Source: Nostoc sp. KVJ3
GTDB taxonomy: Bacteria; Cyanobacteriota; Cyanobacteriia; Cyanobacteriales; Nostocaceae
Assembly: GCF_026127265.1 (NCBI RefSeq)
Contig: NZ_WWFG01000001.1
Location: 2,519,501-2,583,500 of the forward strand
Direction of reading: 5' to 3'
DNA length: 64,000 nt
Shown one piece after another: positions 26,647 to 35,314 of the stretch. Each line of letters opens with the position of its first letter. Position 1 is the stretch's first letter. Both the position numbers and the translations under genes were made by a program. The notes under the pieces are model-generated. The model worked only from the letters and a program-made list of their open reading frames with translations. It was not told where the DNA came from and made no database searches.

Positions 26647-27570
26647 ATGAGCGATAAACATAACATGAAACTAGATGACTGCAATCAACCAACGCAAAAC
26701 GCCCTCCACATTCGGGGCATAATTGCGATCGCGATCGTCAGTCTCATCTGGGCGACAACTTTTCCCCTGACGAAAGATGCAGTCACTAGCTTTTCGCCAG
26801 CCGTACTCACCGCCAGCCGTTTCACCCTTGCAGCAGCGATATTTACCCCGTACTTACGCTCCTTAAATGCGCAGATATTAAGGGATGGGACAGTTTTAGG
26901 ACTTTTACTTTTTGCCTGTTTTGCTAGCCAAGCGATCGGGCTAGAAACTGCCAATGCCAACCGGGGAGGATTCATTTTTAGCCTCAATGTAATCATCGTC
27001 CCCCTATTGGGAGCATTATTCGGTCAGCCCTTGTTTCTGAAAACTATCCTCGCCGCCGGAGTTGCCTTGATAGGCATCGGTATTATGTGCTGGGAAAATG
27101 GCTCTCTCGGCATAGGTGACTTGTTGTTGTTTGGTGAAACCTTTATTTACGGGGTCTATATGCTGGTACTTCAGAAAACAGCACAACGCCACTCAACTCT
27201 ATCCCTCACAGCCATTCAACTGGGCATTGTTGCAGTCTTAAGCGCTATCTGGGCAGTACCAGAGATGGTTGGACAATTTCAGACTCTGAGCAATAACTAC
27301 GGTATCATCCTCTACCTCGGTCTAGTAGGTACTGCTGGTACTATCTGGTTAGAAACCATAGGTCAGCAATGGATTTCCGCTTCCGAAGCAGCACTATTGT
27401 GTACCCTCGACCCGGTACTCACATCTGTTTTTTCCTTTTGGCTACTCGGAGAGAAGTTTGGAGTCCGCGGTTTAATTGGTACAGCTTTGGTACTAATTGC
27501 ATTAATTTTGAGTCAAATTAAATTTCAATATATAGATCGAAAATTAATATTTGGCACAGAAGATGTTTAA
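26647..27570 (+). CDS. EamA/DMT-family transporter
   Basis: The protein has 307 residues with about ten hydrophobic helices in two repeated halves. Features of the drug/metabolite transporter superfamily include the early IAIVSLIWATTFPLTKDAV and the second-half LGLVGTAGTIWLETIGQQW. The start follows the fni stop directly (TAAATG), so it belongs to the same transcript. In this setting it may export a precursor or the finished peptide, but DMT proteins are diverse and the substrate cannot be read from sequence. Confidence 0.75.
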   Translation: MSDKHNMKLDDCNQPTQNALHIRGIIAIAIVSLIWATTFPLTKDAVTSFSPAVLTASRFTLAAAIFTPYLRSLNAQILRDGTVLGLLLFACFASQAIGLETANANRGGFIFSLNVIIVPLLGALFGQPLFLKTILAAGVALIGIGIMCWENGSLGIGDLLLFGETFIYGVYMLVLQKTAQRHSTLSLTAIQLGIVAVLSAIWAVPEMVGQFQTLSNNYGIILYLGLVGTAGTIWLETIGQQWISASEAALLCTLDPVLTSVFSFWLLGEKFGVRGLIGTALVLIALILSQIKFQYIDRKLIFGTEDV

Positions 27571-27623
27571 AAATTAGTAATTTAAATTTTCTTATTCCTC
27601 TTATCTAAATCTTGGTTAAAACT

Positions 27624-28232
27624 ATGCTGAAATTTTCGATTGAATTCCGACCTCCTATTCCTCGTGCTAAAAGTTTGATTATCGGCACACTAGGGCCTAG
27701 TGATACTAGTAGTGACTATGCTTCTAGCTATATAATCAAACAATTAGAATCAGAAGAATTGACTGGAACAACTCAGTTATTTGATAGCTTTCCCGAAGTC
27801 AAAGAAGCTTTGCTGCAAGACAAGGTGGATCTGGCTTTAGTGCCTCATGCTTACCAAATGATTAATGAGTTTTATATGGAGCCAGGTTTTGATTTAGGCT
27901 TCATTTTTATTTATCCTACTCCAGTGTATGGGTTGGCTAAAAAGAAAAATACAGAGGTAACTTTTAAAGGCGCTAGACTTGTAACTCATCCTGCACCTTT
28001 ACCTTTGTTATCAAGACTATTACCAGACTCTCAAGACCAATCAGAAATGCAGATAGATTTGTCTCTTTCTACTAGCGATGCGGCAATTCAAGTACAGCAG
28101 GGTTTAGCGGCTCTAGCTATTACTAATGAAAACGCCGTTAATGCTTATGATTTAGAGTTTATTTCCACTTATGGAAAAATTCCTATGAGTTGGTCAATTT
28201 TTTATAAGAAATTAGCACAAAGTCATGTCTAA
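27624..28232 (+). CDS. aerD: AerD: prephenate decarboxylase (BacA-like)
   Basis: The protein has 202 residues from the ATG at 27624; an upstream TTG at 27612 is possible but less likely. It resembles BacA of bacilysin synthesis and AerD of aeruginosin clusters (GTLGPSDTSSDYASSYI, LALVPHAYQMINEFY, FDLGFIFIYPTPVYGLA), a prephenate-dehydratase-like fold that decarboxylates prephenate without aromatisation to give dihydro-4-hydroxyphenylpyruvate. This commits prephenate to the octahydroindole residue Choi or a related bicyclic residue. It overlaps aerE by 8 bases, forming a tight aerD-E-F unit. Confidence 0.85.
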   Translation: MLKFSIEFRPPIPRAKSLIIGTLGPSDTSSDYASSYIIKQLESEELTGTTQLFDSFPEVKEALLQDKVDLALVPHAYQMINEFYMEPGFDLGFIFIYPTPVYGLAKKKNTEVTFKGARLVTHPAPLPLLSRLLPDSQDQSEMQIDLSLSTSDAAIQVQQGLAALAITNENAVNAYDLEFISTYGKIPMSWSIFYKKLAQSHV

Positions 28233-28932
28233 ATTTTTTCCCCCTCCCACAACTACAAAAATTCATTCAGATGTAGAGTTAATAGCTTATGAATGTCAAG
28301 ATACCCTTGTGCAGTTAGTGTATCTTCCCCCTGGAGCTAATTTTCCACTCCATGAACATCTCGAAAGTCAGATGGGGATGATAATTTCTGGTCGTTTAGA
28401 AATGAACGTCAACGGAACTAAAGAAATTATCGAACCGTTGCAACAAGCTTATATTGCTAACGCTTACGTTCCTCACGGTTCTGTCAATATTTTTTCCGAG
28501 ACAGCAATAGTATTTGATGTCAAACGGATCGTCAATACTTTACCATCAGCAAAGCCTGATGAGGTGTTTCTCAAAGTATCGCCGAGAAAAGATGAAATTA
28601 CTGGTTTTTCATGCCGTTCGGTTGTCGCTTCTTGGTTTGAGATTGCAATTACTGAAATTCCGCCAGGTGGCATCATTCCTATACAACAATCTGCTAGGGA
28701 AGAAATGGGAATTATCCTTAATGGTAAGTTGATAATGACTGTGGAAAATGAACAGCAACCATTAGCTTATGGTAGTATTTATTACGTTCCGACTGATGTC
28801 ATATATGGGGGATATAATTCGTCTGATGAAACAGTATCTCTAGTAAAGATATTAATTCCCCTTAACTCTGATTTATCTTACCAAAATACTGCTCTTAATG
28901 AAAGAACTGTGCGATCGCTAACTACTTCGTAA
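28225..28932 (+). CDS. aerE: AerE: bicupin isomerase (BacB-like)
   Basis: The protein has 235 residues with two cupin repeats. The first carries a good metal motif (PPGANFPLHEHLESQMGMI). The second (PPGGIIPIQQSAREEMGII) keeps the Gly/Glu framework but has Gln-Gln where the His-x-His pair is expected. BacB and AerE isomerise the AerD product, moving a double bond to give the conjugated dienone needed for ring formation. It sits between aerD (8-base overlap) and aerF (12 bases). The missing second metal site is worth comparing with characterised AerE proteins. Confidence 0.85.
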   Translation: MSKFFPPPTTTKIHSDVELIAYECQDTLVQLVYLPPGANFPLHEHLESQMGMIISGRLEMNVNGTKEIIEPLQQAYIANAYVPHGSVNIFSETAIVFDVKRIVNTLPSAKPDEVFLKVSPRKDEITGFSCRSVVASWFEIAITEIPPGGIIPIQQSAREEMGIILNGKLIMTVENEQQPLAYGSIYYVPTDVIYGGYNSSDETVSLVKILIPLNSDLSYQNTALNERTVRSLTTS

Positions 28933-28944
28933 AGGCATATCATC

Positions 28945-29739
28945 ATGGATTTAGGATTAACACAGAAAGTAGCTTTAGTGACAGGAGCAAGTGCTGGCAT
29001 TGGTTATAGCGTTGCCCAAAAGCTGGCAGCAGAAGGTTGTCAGTTAATAATTTGTGGGAGAAATTCTGAGCGATTAGAACAAGCGTATCAAGGTTTGCTT
29101 AGTTCTAATGTAAAAGTTATCCCGATTTGTGCTGATGTTCAAAAGGCAAGTGATTCTCAAAAATTAGTCCAAGAAGCTATCAAACAGTTTGGAAAAATTG
29201 ATATCTTGGTCAATAATTCTGAGGGGGCAAAATTTTCTAATGAAGCAGTAGAAAATCTATCTGATGAAGATTGGTCAACTGTCTTTGAAGGTAAGTTAAT
29301 GGGCTATATTCGCATGACGAATTTGGTGCTACCGACGATGAAAAATCAGCGATGGGGGCGGGTTATCAATATTGTTGGCACATCAGGAAAAGAACCTTCT
29401 AGTCGTCTTGTGAAATCGGGAGTGGGGAATGCTGCATTAATCAACTTTACTAAAACTGTTGCGACGCAAGTTGCTAAGTGGAATGTTTTAGTTACCTGTA
29501 TAAATCCTGGTTTGATTGATACTCCAAGGCATAGAGAATATTTAGAAGTATTTGCCCAAGAGGAAGGTCGAACAGTTGATTCAATTATAGAAGGAACCAA
29601 TAAGATGATTCCTCTTGGTCGTCGCGGTTTTTCTGGTGAGGTTGCTAATTTGGTTGCTTTTCTAGCGTCAGAATGTGCTAGTTATATTACGGGTGTGACT
29701 ATTCCTGTAGATGGCGGATTATCAACCTCTGCTTTTTAA
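28945..29739 (+). CDS. aerF: AerF: short-chain dehydrogenase (BacC-like)
   Basis: The protein has 264 residues. It has the NADPH motif TGASAGIG, NNSEG in place of NNAG, the GTSG serine motif at 145-148 and a C-terminal GVTIPVDGG. The expected Tyr-x3-Lys pair would fall at about 158 and 162, but the sequence there is KSGVGNAAL, that is Ser158 and Asn162. AerF acts with AerD and AerE on the route from prephenate to Choi, probably in a reduction. Divergent SDRs with this substitution exist, so activity cannot be excluded; the placement with aerDE argues that it is functional. Confidence 0.8.
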   Translation: MDLGLTQKVALVTGASAGIGYSVAQKLAAEGCQLIICGRNSERLEQAYQGLLSSNVKVIPICADVQKASDSQKLVQEAIKQFGKIDILVNNSEGAKFSNEAVENLSDEDWSTVFEGKLMGYIRMTNLVLPTMKNQRWGRVINIVGTSGKEPSSRLVKSGVGNAALINFTKTVATQVAKWNVLVTCINPGLIDTPRHREYLEVFAQEEGRTVDSIIEGTNKMIPLGRRGFSGEVANLVAFLASECASYITGVTIPVDGGLSTSAF

Positions 29740-30228
29740 AGGATTTGGTAAGTTTTCAAATTATGGGTTTTATTTGATTTGTGACAATTACTTTTTTATC
29801 GAACTGCCAAGCAAAGAAAGAGAAGATTTTATGAGTTATTTAGAGGATGTTTTAAAAGTCATAATTGATGTGTCAAATATTTTTTTACCCCACCCTAACC
29901 CTCCCCTTATAAAGGCTACGGTGTACACACATCTCTGTGCTGAGTGCAAAATGTGGCTTGATCCCCCTAAATCCCCCTTAAAAAGGGGGACTTTGACTCT
30001 AGTTCCCCCCTTTTTAAGGGGGGTTAGGGGGGATCAAAACGATGTGGATAAGATGATCAGACTTGTGTGTACACCGTAGCCTTATAAAGGGGAGGGAACT
30101 AGATTTACGGTTTCCCCCCTTTATAAGGAGGGATTAAGGGGGGTAATAATTACAACATACCACTTTTCAAATAACCTCTTAGGATGGCTATATGGAAATA
30201 ATTCACATAATTAATATCATATAAAACA
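29740..30228. other. Spacer between aerF and aerG, with a nested repeat element
   Basis: No credible gene is present; the open frame that runs across it is broken up by repeats. It holds a G/C-run palindrome region (arms CCCTCCCCTTATAAAGG and CCTTATAAAGGGGAGGG) that has been split by the 164-bp element at 29916-30079, and a further CCCCCCTTTATAAGGAGGG hairpin near 30114. These structures could act as a processing site or terminator between the precursor genes and the synthetase. Confidence 0.6.
29916..30079. mobile_element. 164-bp MITE with terminal inverted repeats and an 11-bp target duplication
   Basis: The termini are the 16-bp inverted repeats CTACGGTGTACACACA (29916-29931) and its complement (30064-30079). 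The flanks are identical 11-bp direct repeats CCTTATAAAGG (29905-29915 and 30080-30090). The inside carries complementary C-rich and G-rich runs that can form a long hairpin. It has no coding capacity. A degenerate relative lies at 11054-11113. Confidence 0.85.
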
Positions 30229-33200
30229 ATGGTAGTTGCACAAAATCAAAGTAAAAGTAAAGATATTGAATATATTTATCCCCTTTCGCCTACGCAGCAG
30301 GGGATGCTATTTCATACTCTCTATGAGCCGGAATCGAGAATATATTTTGAGCAGTTTCAATTAACTATTCATGGCAATCTAGATTCAGGTGTATTTGAAC
30401 GGGCTTGGCAACTTTTGGTAGAGCGACATTCGGCTTTGCGGACTCTTTTTGTTTGGAAGAACCGCAAACAATCAGTTCAAGTGGTGCGTAAACAAGTGAA
30501 TTTGCCTTGGTCTAATTTAGACTGGCGAATGTTTCCTCAGCCGGAGCAAGAAATACGTCTTAATTCTTTTTTAGATTCAGATAAAAAACAAGGTTTTGAA
30601 CTTGACAAAGCTCCACTCATGCGCTTTGCGTTAATTCGGGTAGCTGATGAAATTTATGAGTTTGTCTGGAGTTTTCATCATTTATTAGTTGATGGTTGGA
30701 GTTGGCCGATTCTCTTCAAAGAATTGTTTGCTTTATATGAGTCAATTCAAAATGGTCAACAGTTATATTTAGCTCCGAGTCGCCCCTATCGGGATTATAT
30801 TAATTGGTTACAACAACAAGATTTGACTGCTGCGAAGGCGTTTTGGCAAACAAATCTTGAGGGTTTCACAGCACCTACGCCTTTGATAGTTGAACGAGGA
30901 ATTGGGCAGAGTTCTCATCAACAACAAGATATTGAAGTGCGATCGCAACATCTATCAGCCGAGACGACAACTACTTTAAAATCTTTTGCCCAACAACATC
31001 ATCTGACACTCGCTACCTTAGTACAAGCAGCTTGGGCGTTGCTGCTAAGTCGCTACAGTGGTGAATATGACGTGGTTTTTGGCACTACTGTATCTGGTCG
31101 GCCTCCTGGTTTATCTGGTGTGGAGTCGATGGTGGGGTTGTTTATTAATACTTTACCCGCACGGGTGAAAATCCCTGATACAACTGATTTATTAACCTGG
31201 CTGCGGTTGTTACAACAAGAGTATATAGAACGGGAGCAGTATTCATACACTCCCCTGGTGGATATTCAAGGCGTAAGTGAAGTTCCTCGCACTCAAGTTT
31301 TATTTGAAAGTCTCGTAGTATTTGAAAACTATCCGGTAAATGTAACGTTGCAGCAACTCCCTGATAACTTGAGCATCGGGAAGTTGCAAGATCAGGGACA
31401 AACAAATTATCCTCTGACACTGCTGGCAATTCCTGGCGAGGAAATGACTGTAAAAATTTACTACGATCGCGATCGCTTTGATGCAGATATCATTGACCGT
31501 ATGGCTGGTCATTTCCTCACCTTATTGGAAGGAATTACCGTCAATCCTCATCGCACCCCAGGGGAGTTACCGCTACTCACTCCAGCAGAGCAAGATTTGC
31601 TGTTAGTCGAGTGGAATGCTACCACAGCAGCGCATCCTATCAATCGTTGCATTCATGAGTTATTTGAGGAGCAAGTTGAAAAAACACCCCAATCCTTGGC
31701 GGTGGTATATGAAAATCAACAATTGACTTATGAGGAGTTAAATCAGCAAGCCAATAAAATCGCCCACTATTTGCAACGCTTCGGTGTGAAAGCAGATGTC
31801 CCAGTGGGGATTTGTGTGGAGCGATCGCTAGAGGCGATGATCGCAATCTTAGGAACTCTCAAGGCTGGGGGAGTTTGCGTCCCCCTCGATCCTACCTATC
31901 CACCAGAGCGTTTAGCGTTCATGCTCAAGGATTCTCAAGCACCAATCGTCTTAACTCAAGCACGTTGGAAGTCATTACTTGAGGGTAACTTTGCTCATCG
32001 TCTCATTGTGTTAGATGAAGATGGGGACGAAATTGCTAAAGAATCTGAGAGGAATCTGCAAGTTGAAGTATTAGCTGATAATTTAGCTTACATAATATAT
32101 ACCTCTGGCTCTACCGGAACTCCTAAAGGTACGCTTGTTCCCCAGCGATCGCTCACCAATTTAATCGAACATCATCGGGCAAAAATGGCAACAGGTATTG
32201 GTGTGCTTCAGTTTGCCTCCCTGAGTTTTGATGTCAGCTATCACGAAATATCCGTGGCGTGGTGTTTGGGCGGCGCACTGTATATCATTCCTGAATGCGA
32301 TCGCAAAGATTTAGATAAATTAATCCACTTACTTGGTAACAACCCCATTGGTAAAGTTATTCTGCCTGTTACCCTTTGGCAGCAATTAGCGGAAATATAC
32401 GGAGAGCAAGAACATTTATTTCAGAATATTAGGGAAGCGATCGCTTGTGGCGAACAACTCCAAATTACTCAGCCGATGATTAAGCTGTTTAAGTGTCTTA
32501 AAAATTGTACACTCTACAATTTCTATGGCCCCACTGAAGCAGACTTAGTGACAGCTTATACTTTTAGCCAAAAGCCAGATGAATGGCCGATTTATCCACC
32601 AATTGGTAAACCTGCTATCAACGTGCAAGTTTATCTGTTAGACCAAAATCTCCAACCTGTGCCGATTGGCATTCCTGGCGAACTCTACGTGAGTGGTGCT
32701 GGTTTGGCTCGTGGCTACCTCAATCGTGCAGATTTAACCAATCAAAAATTTATCCCAAATCCTGTTAGTAACGATGCCAAATCACGCCTCTATAAGACAG
32801 GGGACTTAGCTCGATACTTGCCGGATGGGAATATCGAGTTTTTGGGACGGATAGATGATTTGGTAAAAATCCGGGGCTTTCGTGTTGAACTAGGAGAAGT
32901 TGAAGCCGTTCTGAGCAAACATCCTCAAATTAACCAAGCAGTAGCGAAAGTGTATGGAGAAAGTGCCAGGGAAAAATATTTAGTCGCTTACTTTGTGCCA
33001 ATTCCGCAAGAGTCAGTAACAGTCGAACAACTACGGACTTATTTGACTGAGCAACTACCAGATTATATAATTCCATCGGCTTTCGTAGAAATGGAATCTT
33101 TCCCGCTCACACCCAATGGTAAGGTAAACCGCCGCGCTCTACCAGAACCAACAACCAGCCGACCGGAATTAAGTCAAACTTTTGTTGCACCGCGTACTCC

Positions 33201-35082
33201 CACCGAAGAAATCTTGGCTGGTATTTGGCAAGATGTTTTAGGGTTAGAACAAGTTGGCATTTACGATAACTTCTTTGATTTAGGGGGACATTCTTTACTG
33301 GCAACTCAGGTTATTGCTTTAACGCGCAAAGCATTTGGGATAGAATTACCCCTGTTGAGTTTATTTGAATCTCCTGCGATCGCACCTTTAGCCCAAAAAA
33401 TCGCCACAGCTAACCAACCAGATCGGCAGGAGTTATCTCTAAAACCGTTGCCCTCACAAGACGAGCCAATACCAATTTCTTTAACCCAGCTAGAGTTGTG
33501 GTTTTTTGACCAATTCTATCCAGGTAATTCCATCTATAACCTGCCTTTGGTTTATCGCATCACAGGTACGCTGAACGAGAAAGCATTGGAAGAGAGTTTA
33601 AAAGAAATTGTCCGGCGACACGAGACATTGCGATCGACTTTTCAAGTGAAAGATGGACAAGTTGTTTATGCTGTTGTTAACGAGCCTGTCTTTGACTTTT
33701 CAGTAATCGATCTTTGTCACATCTCTGAAACTGAACGCGAAACTCAAGCCACACAAGAGGCTGAAAAAGAAATTAAGCATCCTTTCGATTTGGCACAAGG
33801 CCCTTTATTACGCAGCAAGCTTTGGCGCTTGGATAAACAAGAGTATCTGTTTGTTGCAGTTACACACCATATTGTGGCTGATGGTTGGTCTTTTAGTGTC
33901 CTAACCCAAGAATTGGCAGAACTTTACGCAGCCTTCTGTGAGGGTAAGCGATCGCCTCTGACTGACTTACCTATTAAATATAGCGACTTTGCTCAATGGC
34001 AGAGACAGTGGTTACAAGGGCAAGTCTTAGAGTCTCAGCTTCAGTTTTGGAAAAAGCATTTAGGCAGTAATCCATCTGTACTGAAGCTACCAACCGATCA
34101 TCCCCGTCCGTCAGCGCGAACCTTCAAGGGTGCAAGTCAACCAGTAATTCTTTCAAAGAAATTAACCGATGCCCTCAAGGTGCTGAGTCAACAGGAAGGT
34201 GTAACCCTGTTTATGACCTTGTTAGCAGCATTCCAGACATTACTTTTTTCTTATACCAGACAGGAAGATATCATTGTCAGCAGTGTGCTAGCCAATCGTA
34301 CCAGAGTAGAAACTGAGAGGCTGATTGGCTTTTTTGTCAATTTATTGCCATTTTGTACCAACTTAGGAGGGAATCCCAGCTTTCGGGAACTACTTGGCCG
34401 AGTGCGTGAGGTAGCTTTGGGTGTCTACGCTCATCAAGAAATGCCCCCAATCAAGCTAGTAGAAAAACTCCAGCCAGTCAGAGATCCTGGCTACACATTA
34501 ATCAATCAAGTAATGTTTGTCTTTCAAAATACTCCAGAAGACAATTTAGAATTTTCCAATCTAATTTTGAAGGAGCAGTTTATTGCCAGAGATACCAAAG
34601 ATACCGCCGAGTTTGATTTAGATTTAACACTTGAAGAAACGTCAACAGGAATTGAAGGTTTGCTTGTATATAGAACTGATTTGTTTGAAGCTGCCACTAT
34701 TACCAAGATGGTCGATAGCTTTTTGACTCTCCTGGAAATAATAACGACTAATCCTAATCAACGTATTGCTGAACTTATCTTAATATCTGAACCTCCAAAT
34801 TTGCCAATTAAAAATGCTGCATCCCCAATATTTAGGGACTTTGTTGCACCTCACAATCCTATCGAAGAAGTTGTCTTAGCTATCTGGAAAGAGATTTTAG
34901 AGCTAGAGCAGATTAGCACTCAAGATAACTTTTTTGAACTGGGAGGACATTCTTCTCAAGCCCTTGAAGTTATCTGCAAACTACAGTCAGCCTTCCCCGT
35001 AGAACTTCCCTTGATCTACCTGTTTGATAAACCTACTGTAGTTCAGTTAGCAGAATTTATCCAATGTCAATTAAACAGTTGA
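30229..35082 (+). CDS. aerG: AerG-like NRPS, C-A-PCP-C-PCP
   Basis: The protein has 1617 residues: C1 (FHHLLVDGWSW near 148), A (TSGSTG near 624), PCP1 (GGHSLL near 1020), C2 (THHIVADGWSFS near 1211) and PCP2 (GGHSSQ near 1572). C-A-PCP-C-PCP is the arrangement of aeruginosin AerG (AerG1 plus AerG2 in Planktothrix), whose A domain loads Choi and whose C2-PCP2 unit is used in adding the C-terminal amine unit. The pocket residues read by eye are D-V-H-I-I-C-F-L-V, quite unlike the Pro-type code of the synthetase at 45353; the substrate may be a modified bicyclic residue. It shares a closely similar N-terminal half with that second protein, pointing to duplication. Confidence 0.75.
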   Translation: MVVAQNQSKSKDIEYIYPLSPTQQGMLFHTLYEPESRIYFEQFQLTIHGNLDSGVFERAWQLLVERHSALRTLFVWKNRKQSVQVVRKQVNLPWSNLDWRMFPQPEQEIRLNSFLDSDKKQGFELDKAPLMRFALIRVADEIYEFVWSFHHLLVDGWSWPILFKELFALYESIQNGQQLYLAPSRPYRDYINWLQQQDLTAAKAFWQTNLEGFTAPTPLIVERGIGQSSHQQQDIEVRSQHLSAETTTTLKSFAQQHHLTLATLVQAAWALLLSRYSGEYDVVFGTTVSGRPPGLSGVESMVGLFINTLPARVKIPDTTDLLTWLRLLQQEYIEREQYSYTPLVDIQGVSEVPRTQVLFESLVVFENYPVNVTLQQLPDNLSIGKLQDQGQTNYPLTLLAIPGEEMTVKIYYDRDRFDADIIDRMAGHFLTLLEGITVNPHRTPGELPLLTPAEQDLLLVEWNATTAAHPINRCIHELFEEQVEKTPQSLAVVYENQQLTYEELNQQANKIAHYLQRFGVKADVPVGICVERSLEAMIAILGTLKAGGVCVPLDPTYPPERLAFMLKDSQAPIVLTQARWKSLLEGNFAHRLIVLDEDGDEIAKESERNLQVEVLADNLAYIIYTSGSTGTPKGTLVPQRSLTNLIEHHRAKMATGIGVLQFASLSFDVSYHEISVAWCLGGALYIIPECDRKDLDKLIHLLGNNPIGKVILPVTLWQQLAEIYGEQEHLFQNIREAIACGEQLQITQPMIKLFKCLKNCTLYNFYGPTEADLVTAYTFSQKPDEWPIYPPIGKPAINVQVYLLDQNLQPVPIGIPGELYVSGAGLARGYLNRADLTNQKFIPNPVSNDAKSRLYKTGDLARYLPDGNIEFLGRIDDLVKIRGFRVELGEVEAVLSKHPQINQAVAKVYGESAREKYLVAYFVPIPQESVTVEQLRTYLTEQLPDYIIPSAFVEMESFPLTPNGKVNRRALPEPTTSRPELSQTFVAPRTPTEEILAGIWQDVLGLEQVGIYDNFFDLGGHSLLATQVIALTRKAFGIELPLLSLFESPAIAPLAQKIATANQPDRQELSLKPLPSQDEPIPISLTQLELWFFDQFYPGNSIYNLPLVYRITGTLNEKALEESLKEIVRRHETLRSTFQVKDGQVVYAVVNEPVFDFSVIDLCHISETERETQATQEAEKEIKHPFDLAQGPLLRSKLWRLDKQEYLFVAVTHHIVADGWSFSVLTQELAELYAAFCEGKRSPLTDLPIKYSDFAQWQRQWLQGQVLESQLQFWKKHLGSNPSVLKLPTDHPRPSARTFKGASQPVILSKKLTDALKVLSQQEGVTLFMTLLAAFQTLLFSYTRQEDIIVSSVLANRTRVETERLIGFFVNLLPFCTNLGGNPSFRELLGRVREVALGVYAHQEMPPIKLVEKLQPVRDPGYTLINQVMFVFQNTPEDNLEFSNLILKEQFIARDTKDTAEFDLDLTLEETSTGIEGLLVYRTDLFEAATITKMVDSFLTLLEIITTNPNQRIAELILISEPPNLPIKNAASPIFRDFVAPHNPIEEVVLAIWKEILELEQISTQDNFFELGGHSSQALEVICKLQSAFPVELPLIYLFDKPTVVQLAEFIQCQLNS

Positions 35083-35141
35083 AAGGTTTGTAGAGACGCT
35101 ACGCGAACACTACGAACCAATATTAAGATTTTGACATTAAT

Positions 35142-35232
35142 AGGACTTACGCAAGAGTTACGGAATAACGAACCGCAGAGGCGCAGAGTACACGGAGAAA
35201 TCAGAGTTTGATATATATTTTGCATAAGTCCT
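35142..35232. mobile_element. Second copy of the AGGACTTACGCAA MITE family
   Basis: The termini AGGACTTACGCAA (35142-35154) and TTGCATAAGTCCT (35220-35232) match those of the element at 10798-10889 with one mismatch. The inside is different and holds an AACCGCAGAGGCGCAGAG-type repeat. It lies between aerG and the desaturase-family gene. Confidence 0.7.
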
Positions 35233-35314
35233 AATTAATTAATCTACTTTGATTTATTCTCGCTTACTTGTCTGATATTTCAACTGATATGTCCAACAAA
35301 ATATCAATTTAGAG

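Noticed and set aside
29711..30079. Open frame of 122 codons after aerF
   Set aside because: It begins inside aerF and most of it runs through the MITE at 29916-30079; the protein is repeat-derived and shows no domain.
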